Shown: one piece after another, positions 56,450-63,403 of the stretch
Layout of the letters: every line of letters starts with the position of its first letter
How positions within the stretch are numbered: the stretch's first letter is position 1
NCBI GenBank assembly: GCA_009780185.1
Contig: WRAN01000002.1
Location: 165,677 to 229,676, forward strand
Length of the DNA: 64,000 nt
Direction of reading: 5' to 3'
Source: Defluviitaleaceae bacterium
GTDB taxonomy: Bacteria > Bacillota > Clostridia > Lachnospirales > WQUN01
Translations under genes and position numbers: made by a program
The notes under the pieces: model-generated
Told to the model about the DNA's origin: nothing
Seen by the model: only the letters and a program-made list of their open reading frames with translations
Database searches by the model: none

Positions 56450-56500
56450 AAAAATCGGCTACGCTGCCAAACTTCATAGAATGCGGCGTAGCCGATTTTT
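56450..56500. terminator. bidirectional terminator between fucosidase and AAC(3) genes
   Basis: AAAAATCGGCTACGC (56450-56464) pairs perfectly with GCGTAGCCGATTTTT (56486-56500). Third copy of the GGCTACGC hairpin family. Confidence 0.92.
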
Positions 56501-57240
56501 CATTCCCTATCCACAAAAAACCATGGGTCTTCCTCTAACTTTTTGAGTCCTTCATTCCATAATTCATTTGCATCAATTACATATGCATCAGCTTCCAGTA
56601 TTTTTCCTTGTTTTATATTGCATATCTCAGCTACACGTTCATACCGCTGAGTTATTCCTTTAAAGTCGTGCATGAAGTAATGAACTTCTTCAATTGATCC
56701 ATTTTTACTATCCATAAAAATCCTTGTAGATTCTTCTTCTAATACATAAGGGAGCCTAGCAGCTTCTTCAACTCCATGCATAAAAGTATTGGGTTTAAGG
56801 CCGCAGCCCAGCATTAGAATTTTTCCACTGAGCTGTGCAAGCAACCTAAATGGTGAGTTTGGCCCAACAGGTGTACGGTCAAGGACATGAAAGGATGTTA
56901 TTTCAGCCGCATCAACCCCACATGCACATACAGAATGTGTAGGATGTATACTTCGTTCTACGCTGGGGTAAAGACGAAACCTTTCTGCAATAGCCCCAGT
57001 GCAGCTTGGGGTACCAAAGACTGTAAACCGAGGCCAATTTTTATTTACATAGCGATAGCTAAGGGATGGCATAAGAATGGTGCCTTGGCACACTGCGGCA
57101 CGCAAAGCCTTTATAATAGTCTGGGGACCATCTTCCACCCAACCCATTGAGCTTAGGGATGAATGAACCATAAGGATATCGTCAGGCTTGATACCAAGCT
57201 TCTCCAATGCCGTGATGACTTTTTCCATAGAGTTATGCAT
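56500..57240 (-). CDS. AAC(3)-family N-acetyltransferase
   Basis: 246 residues. Antibiotic_NAT family: ILMVHSSLSSMGWVEDG, TILMPSLSY, CTGAIAERFR, SIHPTHSVCACG, RTPVGPNSPF and LGCGLKPNTFMHGVEE. Relatives acetylate the 3-amino group of aminoglycosides, but chromosomal YokD-like members often have other or unknown substrates. Start ATG 57240 follows GGGGG; TTG 57246 is less likely. Confidence 0.88.
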   Translation of the reverse strand: MHNSMEKVITALEKLGIKPDDILMVHSSLSSMGWVEDGPQTIIKALRAAVCQGTILMPSLSYRYVNKNWPRFTVFGTPSCTGAIAERFRLYPSVERSIHPTHSVCACGVDAAEITSFHVLDRTPVGPNSPFRLLAQLSGKILMLGCGLKPNTFMHGVEEAARLPYVLEEESTRIFMDSKNGSIEEVHYFMHDFKGITQRYERVAEICNIKQGKILEADAYVIDANELWNEGLKKLEEDPWFFVDRE

Positions 57241-57340
57241 ACTCAACCCCCTATTTTGATATTTCGCGTTTCAAGCCGACGCTCTGTCAGACAGGTTTTA
57301 ATTTGGAATCGGTATAACTTAATTATAATCATATATTACA

Positions 57341-57369
57341 TTGCGTTTTCTTGCTATAGTTATTACAAT
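57341..57369 (+). promoter_or_regulatory. sigma-A promoter for a short transcript
   Basis: TTGCGT at 57341-57346, a 17-base spacer, TACAAT at 57364-57369. Confidence 0.55.
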
Positions 57370-57375
57370 GTATCT

Positions 57376-57503
57376 AGCTTGAATCTCAAGCAATTCACCC
57401 GAGAGAGGAGCTGATTAATTTGGTAGATTTAGGGTGGTTTTTGCTCTAACCTAAAAAGAGCTTGAAGCAGGAGGGGTTTAGTTACCTCTCCTGCTTTGTG
57501 TTC
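57376..57503 (+). ncRNA. candidate small RNA or leader, about 125 nt
   Basis: Bounded by the promoter above and an intrinsic terminator (AAGCAGGAG paired with CTCCTGCTT, 57466-57499). It contains GCTTG-AATCT-CAAGC. It also contains GAGAGGAG followed eight bases later by TTG and a nine-codon frame LVDLGWFLL ending at TAA (57420-57449). It may be a regulatory RNA or attenuation leader. No Rfam-type family was recognised. Confidence 0.35.
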
Positions 57504-57605
57504 GAATGCACCAAAATTTGCTTCGCCGCTTACGCGGCTACACTTATAGGGCTCTATATTGCCTCAGGCGATATAAAACCCTAAATAACCGAAAGGAGAA
57601 TAGTC

Positions 57606-57698
57606 ATGAACAGTAAATATTCCGGCAATCTTTTTGTGTGTATCAATAGGAGGATCTCAATTGAAATATGTAAACGCAAAGGACGTGCTACCGCCTGA
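57606..57698 (+). CDS. 30-codon leader peptide overlapping the CD3324 gene
   Basis: ATG 57606 has a strong GAAAGGAG site. The peptide is MNSKYSGNLFVCINRRISIE and ten more residues, ending at TGA 57696-57698, in another frame across the TTG start of the next gene. It may couple translation. Expression is unproven. Confidence 0.4.
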   Translation: MNSKYSGNLFVCINRRISIEICKRKGRATA

Positions 57699-57927
57699 TG
57701 TATTAAAGGAAGTACAAAAATATACCACAGGCGCACTTATCTATATCCCCAAAAACGATAAGATAGCCTGGGGCCAACTAAGCGGCGCAAGAGCCGAAGT
57801 TCATAAACGCAATAGCGAGATATCCGCTGCTTATAAAGGCGGCGCGTCCATATATGAGTTAATGGATGAATACTGTCTTTCTGAGGCTAGTATTCGGAAA
57901 ATTGTATATAGTAAGATAGCAATATAA
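57661..57927 (+). CDS. CD3324 family protein
   Basis: 88 residues. TTG start at 57661 with AGGAGG upstream: KYVNAKDVLPPDVLKEVQKY, GALIYIPKN, RAEVHKRNSEISAAYKGGASIYELMDEY, and an HTH-like end LSEASIRKIVY. Members in Clostridia are small probable DNA-binding proteins of unknown role. Closed by a terminator. Confidence 0.85.
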   Translation: MKYVNAKDVLPPDVLKEVQKYTTGALIYIPKNDKIAWGQLSGARAEVHKRNSEISAAYKGGASIYELMDEYCLSEASIRKIVYSKIAI

Positions 57928-57936
57928 TTGTATTTA

Positions 57937-57970
57937 AAAAGGGGGCTGCCATTGGTAGCCCCCTTTATTA
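57937..57970 (+). terminator. terminator after the CD3324 gene
   Basis: AAAGGGGGCT (57938-57947 region) pairs with AGCCCCCTTT (57957-57966), then ATTA; perfect 10-base stem. Confidence 0.88.
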
Positions 57971-58006
57971 TATAAGGACAAAAAAGTAGAAACACATTTA
58001 TTTCCA

Positions 58007-58034
58007 GCATAATTTATACACTCCAGGAAATGCT
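58007..58034 (+). promoter_or_regulatory. possible sigma-F promoter of sigG
   Basis: GCATA at 58007-58011, 14 bases, then GGAAATGCT, close to the sigma-F/G pattern GYATA and GGNNANAMT. Known biology: sigG is read by sigma-F. One base mismatches and the spacing is one short. Confidence 0.35.
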
Positions 58035-58105
58035 TGTATTAACACAAGTATGCATAGCCATTTTGAGACCTCTAATGAGCCTCAAAGTGCCCTGGAGGAA
58101 TAAGT

Positions 58106-58882
58106 ATGCACACAAGCAAGGTTGAAATCTGTGGTGTCAACACCTCAAAATTGCCGATTTTGAAAGGAGAGGAGAAGCGGAAGCTATTTGACCTGATTTT
58201 AGAGGGTGACGAGGAAGCACGAGAGAAGTATATATTTGGAAATTTACGACTGGTGCTTAGTATAATCCAGCGCTTTAATAATCGCGGAGAATATGTTGAC
58301 GATATTTTCCAGGTAGGATGTATTGGGCTTATAAAAGCTATTGATAACTTCGATGTGACACAAGGGGTACAATTTTCCACTTACGCCGTACCTATGATAA
58401 TCGGAGAAATACGACGGTATCTTAGGGATAATAACACCATACGTGTTAGCCGTTCACTTAGGGATACAGCGTATCGCGCGCTTACTATCAAGGAGAAACT
58501 TACTACAAAAAACGCAAAAGAGCCTGATATAGAGGAAATTGCAAAGGAAATGGGTCTTCCTAAGGAGGAAGTTATATTTGCACTTGATGCCATCCAGGAT
58601 CCGGTTTCGTTGTTTGAACCTGTGTATAACGACGGTGCTGACGCTATTTTTGTAATGGATCAGGTATCAGATGAAAAAAATACGGACAGCCGCTGGCTGG
58701 AGAATCTTTCTCTTACAGAAGCGTTGAAACGCTTAAATGACCGAGAAAAGATGATTCTTGGACTTAGGTTTTTTGAAGGGAAAACCCAGATGGAAGTGGC
58801 GGATGAAATAGGCATAAGCCAGGCACAAGTATCCCGACTTGAGAAAAACGCGTTGAAAAACATGAAGAAGTATATATCATAA
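58106..58882 (+). CDS. sigG: forespore RNA polymerase sigma factor SigG
   Basis: 258 residues. N-terminal KVEICGVNTSKLPILK is diagnostic for SigG. Region 2 (EKYIFGNLRLVLSIIQRF, DIFQVGCIGLIKAIDNFD, FSTYAVPMIIGEIRRYLRD), region 3 and region 4 HTH (MEVADEIGISQAQVSRLEKNAL) are complete. Directs late forespore genes and proves a sporulation programme. Preceded by GGAGG. Confidence 0.97.
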   Translation: MHTSKVEICGVNTSKLPILKGEEKRKLFDLILEGDEEAREKYIFGNLRLVLSIIQRFNNRGEYVDDIFQVGCIGLIKAIDNFDVTQGVQFSTYAVPMIIGEIRRYLRDNNTIRVSRSLRDTAYRALTIKEKLTTKNAKEPDIEEIAKEMGLPKEEVIFALDAIQDPVSLFEPVYNDGADAIFVMDQVSDEKNTDSRWLENLSLTEALKRLNDREKMILGLRFFEGKTQMEVADEIGISQAQVSRLEKNALKNMKKYIS

Positions 58883-58950
58883 AAAAAAAGCGGCTTTTAA
58901 CTTGGAATCAGTAAGGCTCATAAAAAACTATAGGTTTATTGTCGAAATAC

Positions 58951-58978
58951 TAGACAATCACGCCCGTTGTGGTACAAT
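58951..58978 (+). promoter_or_regulatory. possible promoter of spoVS
   Basis: TAGACA at 58951-58956, a 16-base spacer, TACAAT at 58973-58978, about 78 bases before spoVS. Confidence 0.45.
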
Positions 58979-59055
58979 GCAACTAGATATAATGAGAGGG
59001 TTTGATAAAAAACCCCCACAAATCACTATATATAACGTAATAGGAGGCGAACTGA

Positions 59056-59316
59056 ATGGAAGTATTAAAAGTTTCTTCAAAGTCAGAACCTAAGTCGGTA
59101 GCAGGTGCAATTGCCGCTATTTTGCGCAATAACGAACCTGTGGAAATCAACGCGATAGGTGCTGCAGCGGTAAACCAGGTAGTAAAGAGTATTGCTGTTG
59201 CTAGAGGTTATGTAGCTCCCAATGGCATTGACCTCGTATGTATTCCAGCTTTTGCACAGTTGGAGGTTGACGGAAAAGAAAAGACCTCTATCCGCTTTAT
59301 TGTGGAAAAAAGGTAG
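59056..59316 (+). CDS. spoVS: stage V sporulation protein S
   Basis: 86 residues, Alba-like fold. LKVSSKSEPKSVAGAIAAIL, VEINAIGAAAVNQVVKSIAVARGYV and PAFAQLEVDGKEKTSIRFIVE. Affects septation and coat assembly in B. subtilis. Ribosome site AGGAGG about 8 bases upstream. Confidence 0.97.
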   Translation: MEVLKVSSKSEPKSVAGAIAAILRNNEPVEINAIGAAAVNQVVKSIAVARGYVAPNGIDLVCIPAFAQLEVDGKEKTSIRFIVEKR

Positions 59317-59328
59317 TTGAATCTAAGT

Positions 59329-59357
59329 TTGACATAAACCGCTACTCTCGTTATAAT
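59329..59357 (+). promoter_or_regulatory. consensus sigma-A promoter of tRNA-Leu
   Basis: TTGACA (59329-59334), a 17-base spacer, TATAAT (59352-59357). Perfect consensus, 26 bases before the tRNA. Confidence 0.9.
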
Positions 59358-59383
59358 CGGTGAGCTACTTCGCATAGATTATC

Positions 59384-59466
59384 GCCCGAGTGGCGGAATG
59401 GCAGACGCGGTGGATTCAAAATCCACTGCCGGCAACGGCGTGGGGGTTCAAGTCCCTTCTCGGGCA
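59384..59466 (+). tRNA. tRNA-Leu (CAA)
   Basis: Acceptor GCCCGAG (59384-59390) pairs with CTCGGGC (59459-59465), discriminator A. Anticodon stem GTGGA/TCCAC with loop TTCAAAA, anticodon CAA at 59417-59419. Class II with a short variable arm (CCGGCAACGG region). GGTTCAAGTCC T-loop present. CCA is not encoded. The 3' end is the probable attachment site of the element that follows. Confidence 0.97.
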
Positions 59467-59481
59467 AAAGCAAACACCTTA

Positions 59482-59522
59482 AAAACCTTGGAAAATCAAC
59501 GTTTCCGAGGTTTTCTTTTTTT
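59482..59522 (+). terminator. terminator after tRNA-Leu
   Basis: AAAACCTTGGAAA (59482-59494) pairs with TTTCCGAGGTTTT (59502-59514) with one mismatch, then a T-rich run. Confidence 0.85.
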
Positions 59523-59599
59523 CATTTTCCTGCTTTTTACCCCTCTTGGGGAAAATTTGGGGAAAATCGTTGCAAAGAATCACACGCATTTACATAGAG

Positions 59600-60991
59600 T
59601 TACGACTCATCACCAATAGAGTTATAGAACTGATCTATCTTATTTGCGGCCATCTTTTCGCGGGATTCAATCATGTGTGTGTAGATGTTTAGCGTCACAT
59701 TTTTATCAGCATGACCCAACCTACCTGACAGTGTTACTATATCTACATCGCCACCAATCATTAGACTCGCATTGGTATGACGTAATCCGTGAAATGTAAT
59801 GTGTGGCAATCCTTTTCGCTTAATAAATTCCCCAAACCATGTTGATGGACGGTTAGGGAACAGTGGAACACCATCATCATGCGTGATTATTATGTCACTT
59901 TCGTGCCAGGCACTGCCATACTTCAACCTCATTTGTTCTTGATAGGCTTTGTACTCCATCAGCTTCTCTTTTGCGTATAACGAAAGTGTGATAGCACGTT
60001 CACCTTTTTCGGTTTTTGGATCACATAGTATAATGCCGTATTCTGGTACATATTGCCTTTGTTGCACGACATCGACCACTTGCTCATCAATATCAACAAT
60101 GCTCCATGTGAGTCCTGCTACCTCGCTTAAGCGAAGTCCAGTATCAAGTGCTATAAGCAAAGCCATTTTATACTTTATGGGTTCACCTTCCAGTGCTGCT
60201 AGAAATACGGCCACTTGTTTATCATCATAGTGCTTAGGTTTTGCAGACTTTGCTTTAGTGATAGATGGCAGCCTAACACGCCTTGTCGGATTATCTTTTA
60301 TGAGGTTCCATTCCATTGCGAAAGTAAATATGCCTGATAGTAAAGTGTGGTGATGGCGTACCGTCTTGGACGATAGCACTTTATTAGTATCTTGTTGTAC
60401 AAACATCTCTTTTACATCGGCTTCGAAGTAAGTACATAATTTTTCTACCGTATCATATACTGCACTTCCACCTTTTTTCAGGCGTGCAAAAACATTCCGA
60501 CCAATGCCTGTGTTTTTACTTAATGCCGTATTACGAGTCTGAGATAGTTTTTCTAGCAGCGCATCGGTCGCTTTGTATAGTACATCCATGCGCACACCGG
60601 TTTCGGTAAGGTTGTTGTAAAACGCAGTGATATGACTAGGTTGTATGCCTGCAAGTTTCATGTGCCCAAGTGCTGGCAATATACGACTTTTCAAGCGTCT
60701 TTTATATTTAACCAATGTGGACGGAGCGAGTTCTTTTTCTGCATATTCCTTCATCCAAATGGCAACAAAATTAGCAAATGTAATTTGCTCACCATCTAGG
60801 TATTCACCACTTTTTACTTCATCTTCAAACAGTATTGCTTCTTTCTCGGCTTCTTTTATACGCTGCTTTGCTGTCATTGATGTTGGGAAGGTTATCGTTT
60901 TATTGACCCTATCGTACCCTTTTCCAAACGGTTTCGGCTTTGAAACTATAATGCGGCATGTATAATCACCGCGCCATTCAATGCTTGCCAT
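59600..60991 (-). CDS. int: tyrosine integrase with inserted HTH-like segment
   Basis: 463 residues. N-terminal arm-binding domain, core-binding domain (about 70-235), catalytic domain with Arg287 (DTGLRLSEVAGL), His401-x-x-Arg404 (HGLRHT), His427 (LGH) and Tyr437 (NIYTH). A 65-residue segment at about 137-203 (ALLEKLSQTRN, TGIGRNVFARLKKGG, VEKLCTYFEADVKEMF) reads like a XRE helix-turn-helix set into the core-binding domain. Start 60991 has AAGGAG upstream. Adjacent to tRNA-Leu, it makes the element's integration reaction. Confidence 0.95.
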   Translation of the reverse strand: MASIEWRGDYTCRIIVSKPKPFGKGYDRVNKTITFPTSMTAKQRIKEAEKEAILFEDEVKSGEYLDGEQITFANFVAIWMKEYAEKELAPSTLVKYKRRLKSRILPALGHMKLAGIQPSHITAFYNNLTETGVRMDVLYKATDALLEKLSQTRNTALSKNTGIGRNVFARLKKGGSAVYDTVEKLCTYFEADVKEMFVQQDTNKVLSSKTVRHHHTLLSGIFTFAMEWNLIKDNPTRRVRLPSITKAKSAKPKHYDDKQVAVFLAALEGEPIKYKMALLIALDTGLRLSEVAGLTWSIVDIDEQVVDVVQQRQYVPEYGIILCDPKTEKGERAITLSLYAKEKLMEYKAYQEQMRLKYGSAWHESDIIITHDDGVPLFPNRPSTWFGEFIKRKGLPHITFHGLRHTNASLMIGGDVDIVTLSGRLGHADKNVTLNIYTHMIESREKMAANKIDQFYNSIGDES

Positions 60992-61053
60992 GTCATCATC
61001 TCCTTAAGATTATATTAACTACAGTACATATCTATTTTTTTGCATTAAAAATA

Positions 61054-61093
61054 AGCGTGTTAAACGATAATTTTTCATTATCAATAACACGCT
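61054..61093 (-). terminator. terminator of the repressor gene
   Basis: AGCGTGTT (61054-61061) with AACACGCT (61086-61093), inner GATAAT/ATTATC. On the minus strand it is followed by TTATTTTT. Confidence 0.75.
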
Positions 61094-61128
61094 GAGAACA
61101 AATCACTTTCCTGCCTCAGATACGAGGA

Positions 61129-62124
61129 TCAGCTAGTTGATAATACTCGTCCAACGGTTTTTAGAACGTCGCCTTCGCGGAAGCTAATCGGCCCATACTT
61201 GTCATTATGTGAAATTAAAGATACAACCTTGCCTGTGGTTTTATTGCTGACAATCTTCAGCTCTTTGCAATATGACTCTCCATTGAGCACGAATATCCCA
61301 ACTTCACCGCTGCTTATTTCGGGAGTTGCTTCCACCCATGCAATTGCACCACCATATATGCTTGGTTCCATGCTATCACCAGAAATGCGTATACCAAAAT
61401 CAGCATCACTAGGTACTTCCTCAGTGAGAAAAGTTACCATGTCATAATTGCTATCACAGTCCGAAAGATAATTGCCAAGTCCTGCGGCTGATGATTCCCA
61501 GTAGACTTTCATTTCCCTCACTTCAGGGGGCTCCTGTTGCTGTTCTTCACGCATTGCCAATTGAAGTTGAATGCGCTCGTATTCTGAGTTCAATACTAAA
61601 TTTACTGTTTTTTTACCGTGCGTGTCTAATGCGCGGAATTTCTTTATGTGTCGCTGCTCAGCAGATGTAATCAACATCTCAAGGTCAACATCATGTCCCT
61701 GAGAAAGACTGCTCGCAATATCCAATGCAACGCTCTTAGATTTTCCAGCAATTATGCCTCGTACTGTTGAATCACTAAGCCCAATCGCTTTCGCTATGTC
61801 AGGGATAGTAGTCACTATTTCATTCAAGTAAAGAAGCTCGTCTTCTGAGAAATCTTTGGTTGTTTCATACAACTCGGTCAATACTCTGGCGCTTTTACTT
61901 GCTTTAGCCTTGTTCTCCATCGCTCCGACACCATCTAATAGCCAGTCTTTATTGATATTTAAGGTCTGGCAGACAGCGTTGACAACTATTATTTGTGGCT
62001 CAGCTCTACCATTTTCAATATTACTAATGACACCTCGCGACACACCGATATCATCAGCTAAAGACAGTTGAGAGAAACTTCTGTGCTGACGTGCATGTGC
62101 TAAACGCTCACCTAATGAATGCAT
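61129..62124 (-). CDS. CI-like repressor, XRE HTH plus S24 peptidase
   Basis: 331 residues. N-terminal HTH: RLAHARQHRSFSQLSLADDIGVSRGVISNIENGRAEP. A second HTH-like stretch in the middle (IPDIAKAIGLSDSTVRGIIAGKS). C-terminal S24/LexA domain with FGIRISGDSMEPSI (Ser) and the lysine in SYCKELKIV, giving RecA-stimulated self-cleavage in relatives. Start 62124 has GAGGTGAT upstream; the frame open to 62226 covers the operator region. It represses the divergent early promoter and is the lysogeny-type switch of the element. Confidence 0.9.
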   Translation of the reverse strand: MHSLGERLAHARQHRSFSQLSLADDIGVSRGVISNIENGRAEPQIIVVNAVCQTLNINKDWLLDGVGAMENKAKASKSARVLTELYETTKDFSEDELLYLNEIVTTIPDIAKAIGLSDSTVRGIIAGKSKSVALDIASSLSQGHDVDLEMLITSAEQRHIKKFRALDTHGKKTVNLVLNSEYERIQLQLAMREEQQQEPPEVREMKVYWESSAAGLGNYLSDCDSNYDMVTFLTEEVPSDADFGIRISGDSMEPSIYGGAIAWVEATPEISSGEVGIFVLNGESYCKELKIVSNKTTGKVVSLISHNDKYGPISFREGDVLKTVGRVLSTS

Positions 62125-62143
62125 AAATATCACCTCATCATGG

Positions 62144-62172
62144 ATTATACAACAACAAAAATGTGCTGTCAA
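62144..62172 (-). promoter_or_regulatory. consensus promoter of the repressor gene
   Basis: Minus strand TTGACA (62172-62167), 17 bases, TATAAT (62149-62144). The -35 box is inside operator 1. Confidence 0.88.
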
Positions 62173-62175
62173 CAC
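62163..62175. promoter_or_regulatory. operator 1
   Basis: GTGCTGTCAACAC, near-palindromic; exact reverse complement of operator 2. Confidence 0.8.
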
Positions 62176-62213
62176 GTCAATGTGCCTTGGACGCAAGGTG
62201 CCGCTAGAAAAAT

Positions 62214-62226
62214 GTGTTGACAGCAC
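62214..62226. promoter_or_regulatory. operator 2
   Basis: GTGTTGACAGCAC, covering the -35 box of the rightward promoter. Confidence 0.8.
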
Positions 62227-62245
62227 ATCCTCCTCATGTTATTGT
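62217..62245 (+). promoter_or_regulatory. early rightward promoter
   Basis: TTGACA (62217-62222), 17 bases, TATTGT (62240-62245). Confidence 0.75.
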
Positions 62246-62258
62246 GTGTTCACAGCAC
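62246..62258. promoter_or_regulatory. operator 3
   Basis: GTGTTCACAGCAC, one mismatch from operator 2, just past the early -10 box. Confidence 0.65.
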
Positions 62259-62280
62259 GGAAGCGGAAGGAGATCATTAC

Positions 62281-62454
62281 ATGCAAAGACTACAAGAAAA
62301 CGGCCATCTGCTTGACGAAATTATTGATAATGCAAGTGAGCTTCCGCTTGAATATCAAGAGTTCATACTAGCTATTGCCAAGGGGATGGCGTTCTCCAGA
62401 TCTCAATCAAATAAAGAATCTGATGCAAGTTTAGAGAGTGACAAAACGGCTTAA
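62281..62454 (+). CDS. small early protein, unknown
   Basis: 57 residues, MQRLQENGHLLDEIIDNASE at the start, helical and acidic. GGAAGGAG ribosome site. First gene after the early promoter, where Cro or other early proteins usually lie; no HTH seen. Confidence 0.65.
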   Translation: MQRLQENGHLLDEIIDNASELPLEYQEFILAIAKGMAFSRSQSNKESDASLESDKTA

Positions 62455-62636
62455 CAAGTATGAGATTGGATGCCCTTACAATTACTTGCTTCCCATGAAG
62501 GAAGCTTTAATCTACATAACTAATCCAGTCCACCATGAAGATATATCAAGTTACCAGTGATGAGCCATTCCCACGCAGGGCATACAAATGATTTATAACC
62601 AACATCAAGATAAATAAAAGAAAGGGTGATGACCCA

Positions 62637-63047
62637 ATGGCAGGCATTAAAGTGAATACTCAAAAGATGGTCTGCGGGGAGTGTCACCATGGCAAAAAAG
62701 GTGAGTTTTTCCCACTAACAGCAACAGGTTCATGCCCTAAATGCAGCAACGGACGTGAACACATCCCTCTAAAGCAATACCTACGTGACCTAGTTGGTAA
62801 ACACCTTTGGTATGTGTGCGCACTTGATAATTCATCACCACATGAGGAGCTTGATGTTATTCCAGTCATGGTGAAATCAATAACCGCAGGGAAGCTTATA
62901 TTGTTATATGAGTATGAGCCTGGCGAAACATGCTTAATTAAAACAATAGACCCATCATTGCTTTTTGAATCAAAAAACGACGCATATAAAAAAGCAATGA
63001 ATCATGCTAATGAAATTGATACTACTGCCATACAGACTGTAGGCTAA
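62637..63047 (+). CDS. hypothetical protein with zinc-ribbon-like N-terminus
   Basis: 136 residues. Two cysteine pairs, CGECHHG and SCPKCSNG (about 13-38), form a probable zinc ribbon. The rest is not recognised. Start ATG 62637 lies 3' of AAGGGTGATGACCCA. Preceded by about 180 bases in which I see no gene. Confidence 0.65.
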   Translation: MAGIKVNTQKMVCGECHHGKKGEFFPLTATGSCPKCSNGREHIPLKQYLRDLVGKHLWYVCALDNSSPHEELDVIPVMVKSITAGKLILLYEYEPGETCLIKTIDPSLLFESKNDAYKKAMNHANEIDTTAIQTVG

Positions 63048-63065
63048 ACAGGAAGGAGGATTTGT

Positions 63066-63305
63066 ATGCCCAAAATGGTAAGCAAAAGGGAAGCGTCATT
63101 GGCAACCGGATTAAGCGAGTGGGAGCTAGGACGAGGAGCCCGTGCAGGTGAATATCCCTGTATTAAAGTTGGAGTCGGCCGAGGCAAGTATCTTTTTGAT
63201 ATTGACCTTTTAAATGAAACTCTAACTAAAAGGGCAATGGCAAACATCGCTAGTCCTGTAGAATCCACTAGCGTTTCTCCATATGGGATAAGGAAAATTG
63301 AATAA
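63066..63305 (+). CDS. small DNA-binding/excisionase-like protein
   Basis: 79 residues. MVSKREASLATGLSEWELGR, then GEYPCIKVGVGRGKYLFDIDLL, matches the winged HTH pattern of AlpA/Xis-like proteins. GGAAGGAGG ribosome site. It may direct excision or act as a regulator. Confidence 0.65.
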   Translation: MPKMVSKREASLATGLSEWELGRGARAGEYPCIKVGVGRGKYLFDIDLLNETLTKRAMANIASPVESTSVSPYGIRKIE

Positions 63306-63403
63306 TTGACTCTACTTAGAATTAGCATGGGCCAGACAATATTTCGCTCTTGGACAAGCTGTACAGCAACATATTAATACCTACCAATAACGAGGAGGCA
63401 CAT

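Noticed and set aside
58902..59093. 63-codon frame between sigG and spoVS
   Set aside because: TTG start without ribosome site, overlaps the spoVS promoter and start.
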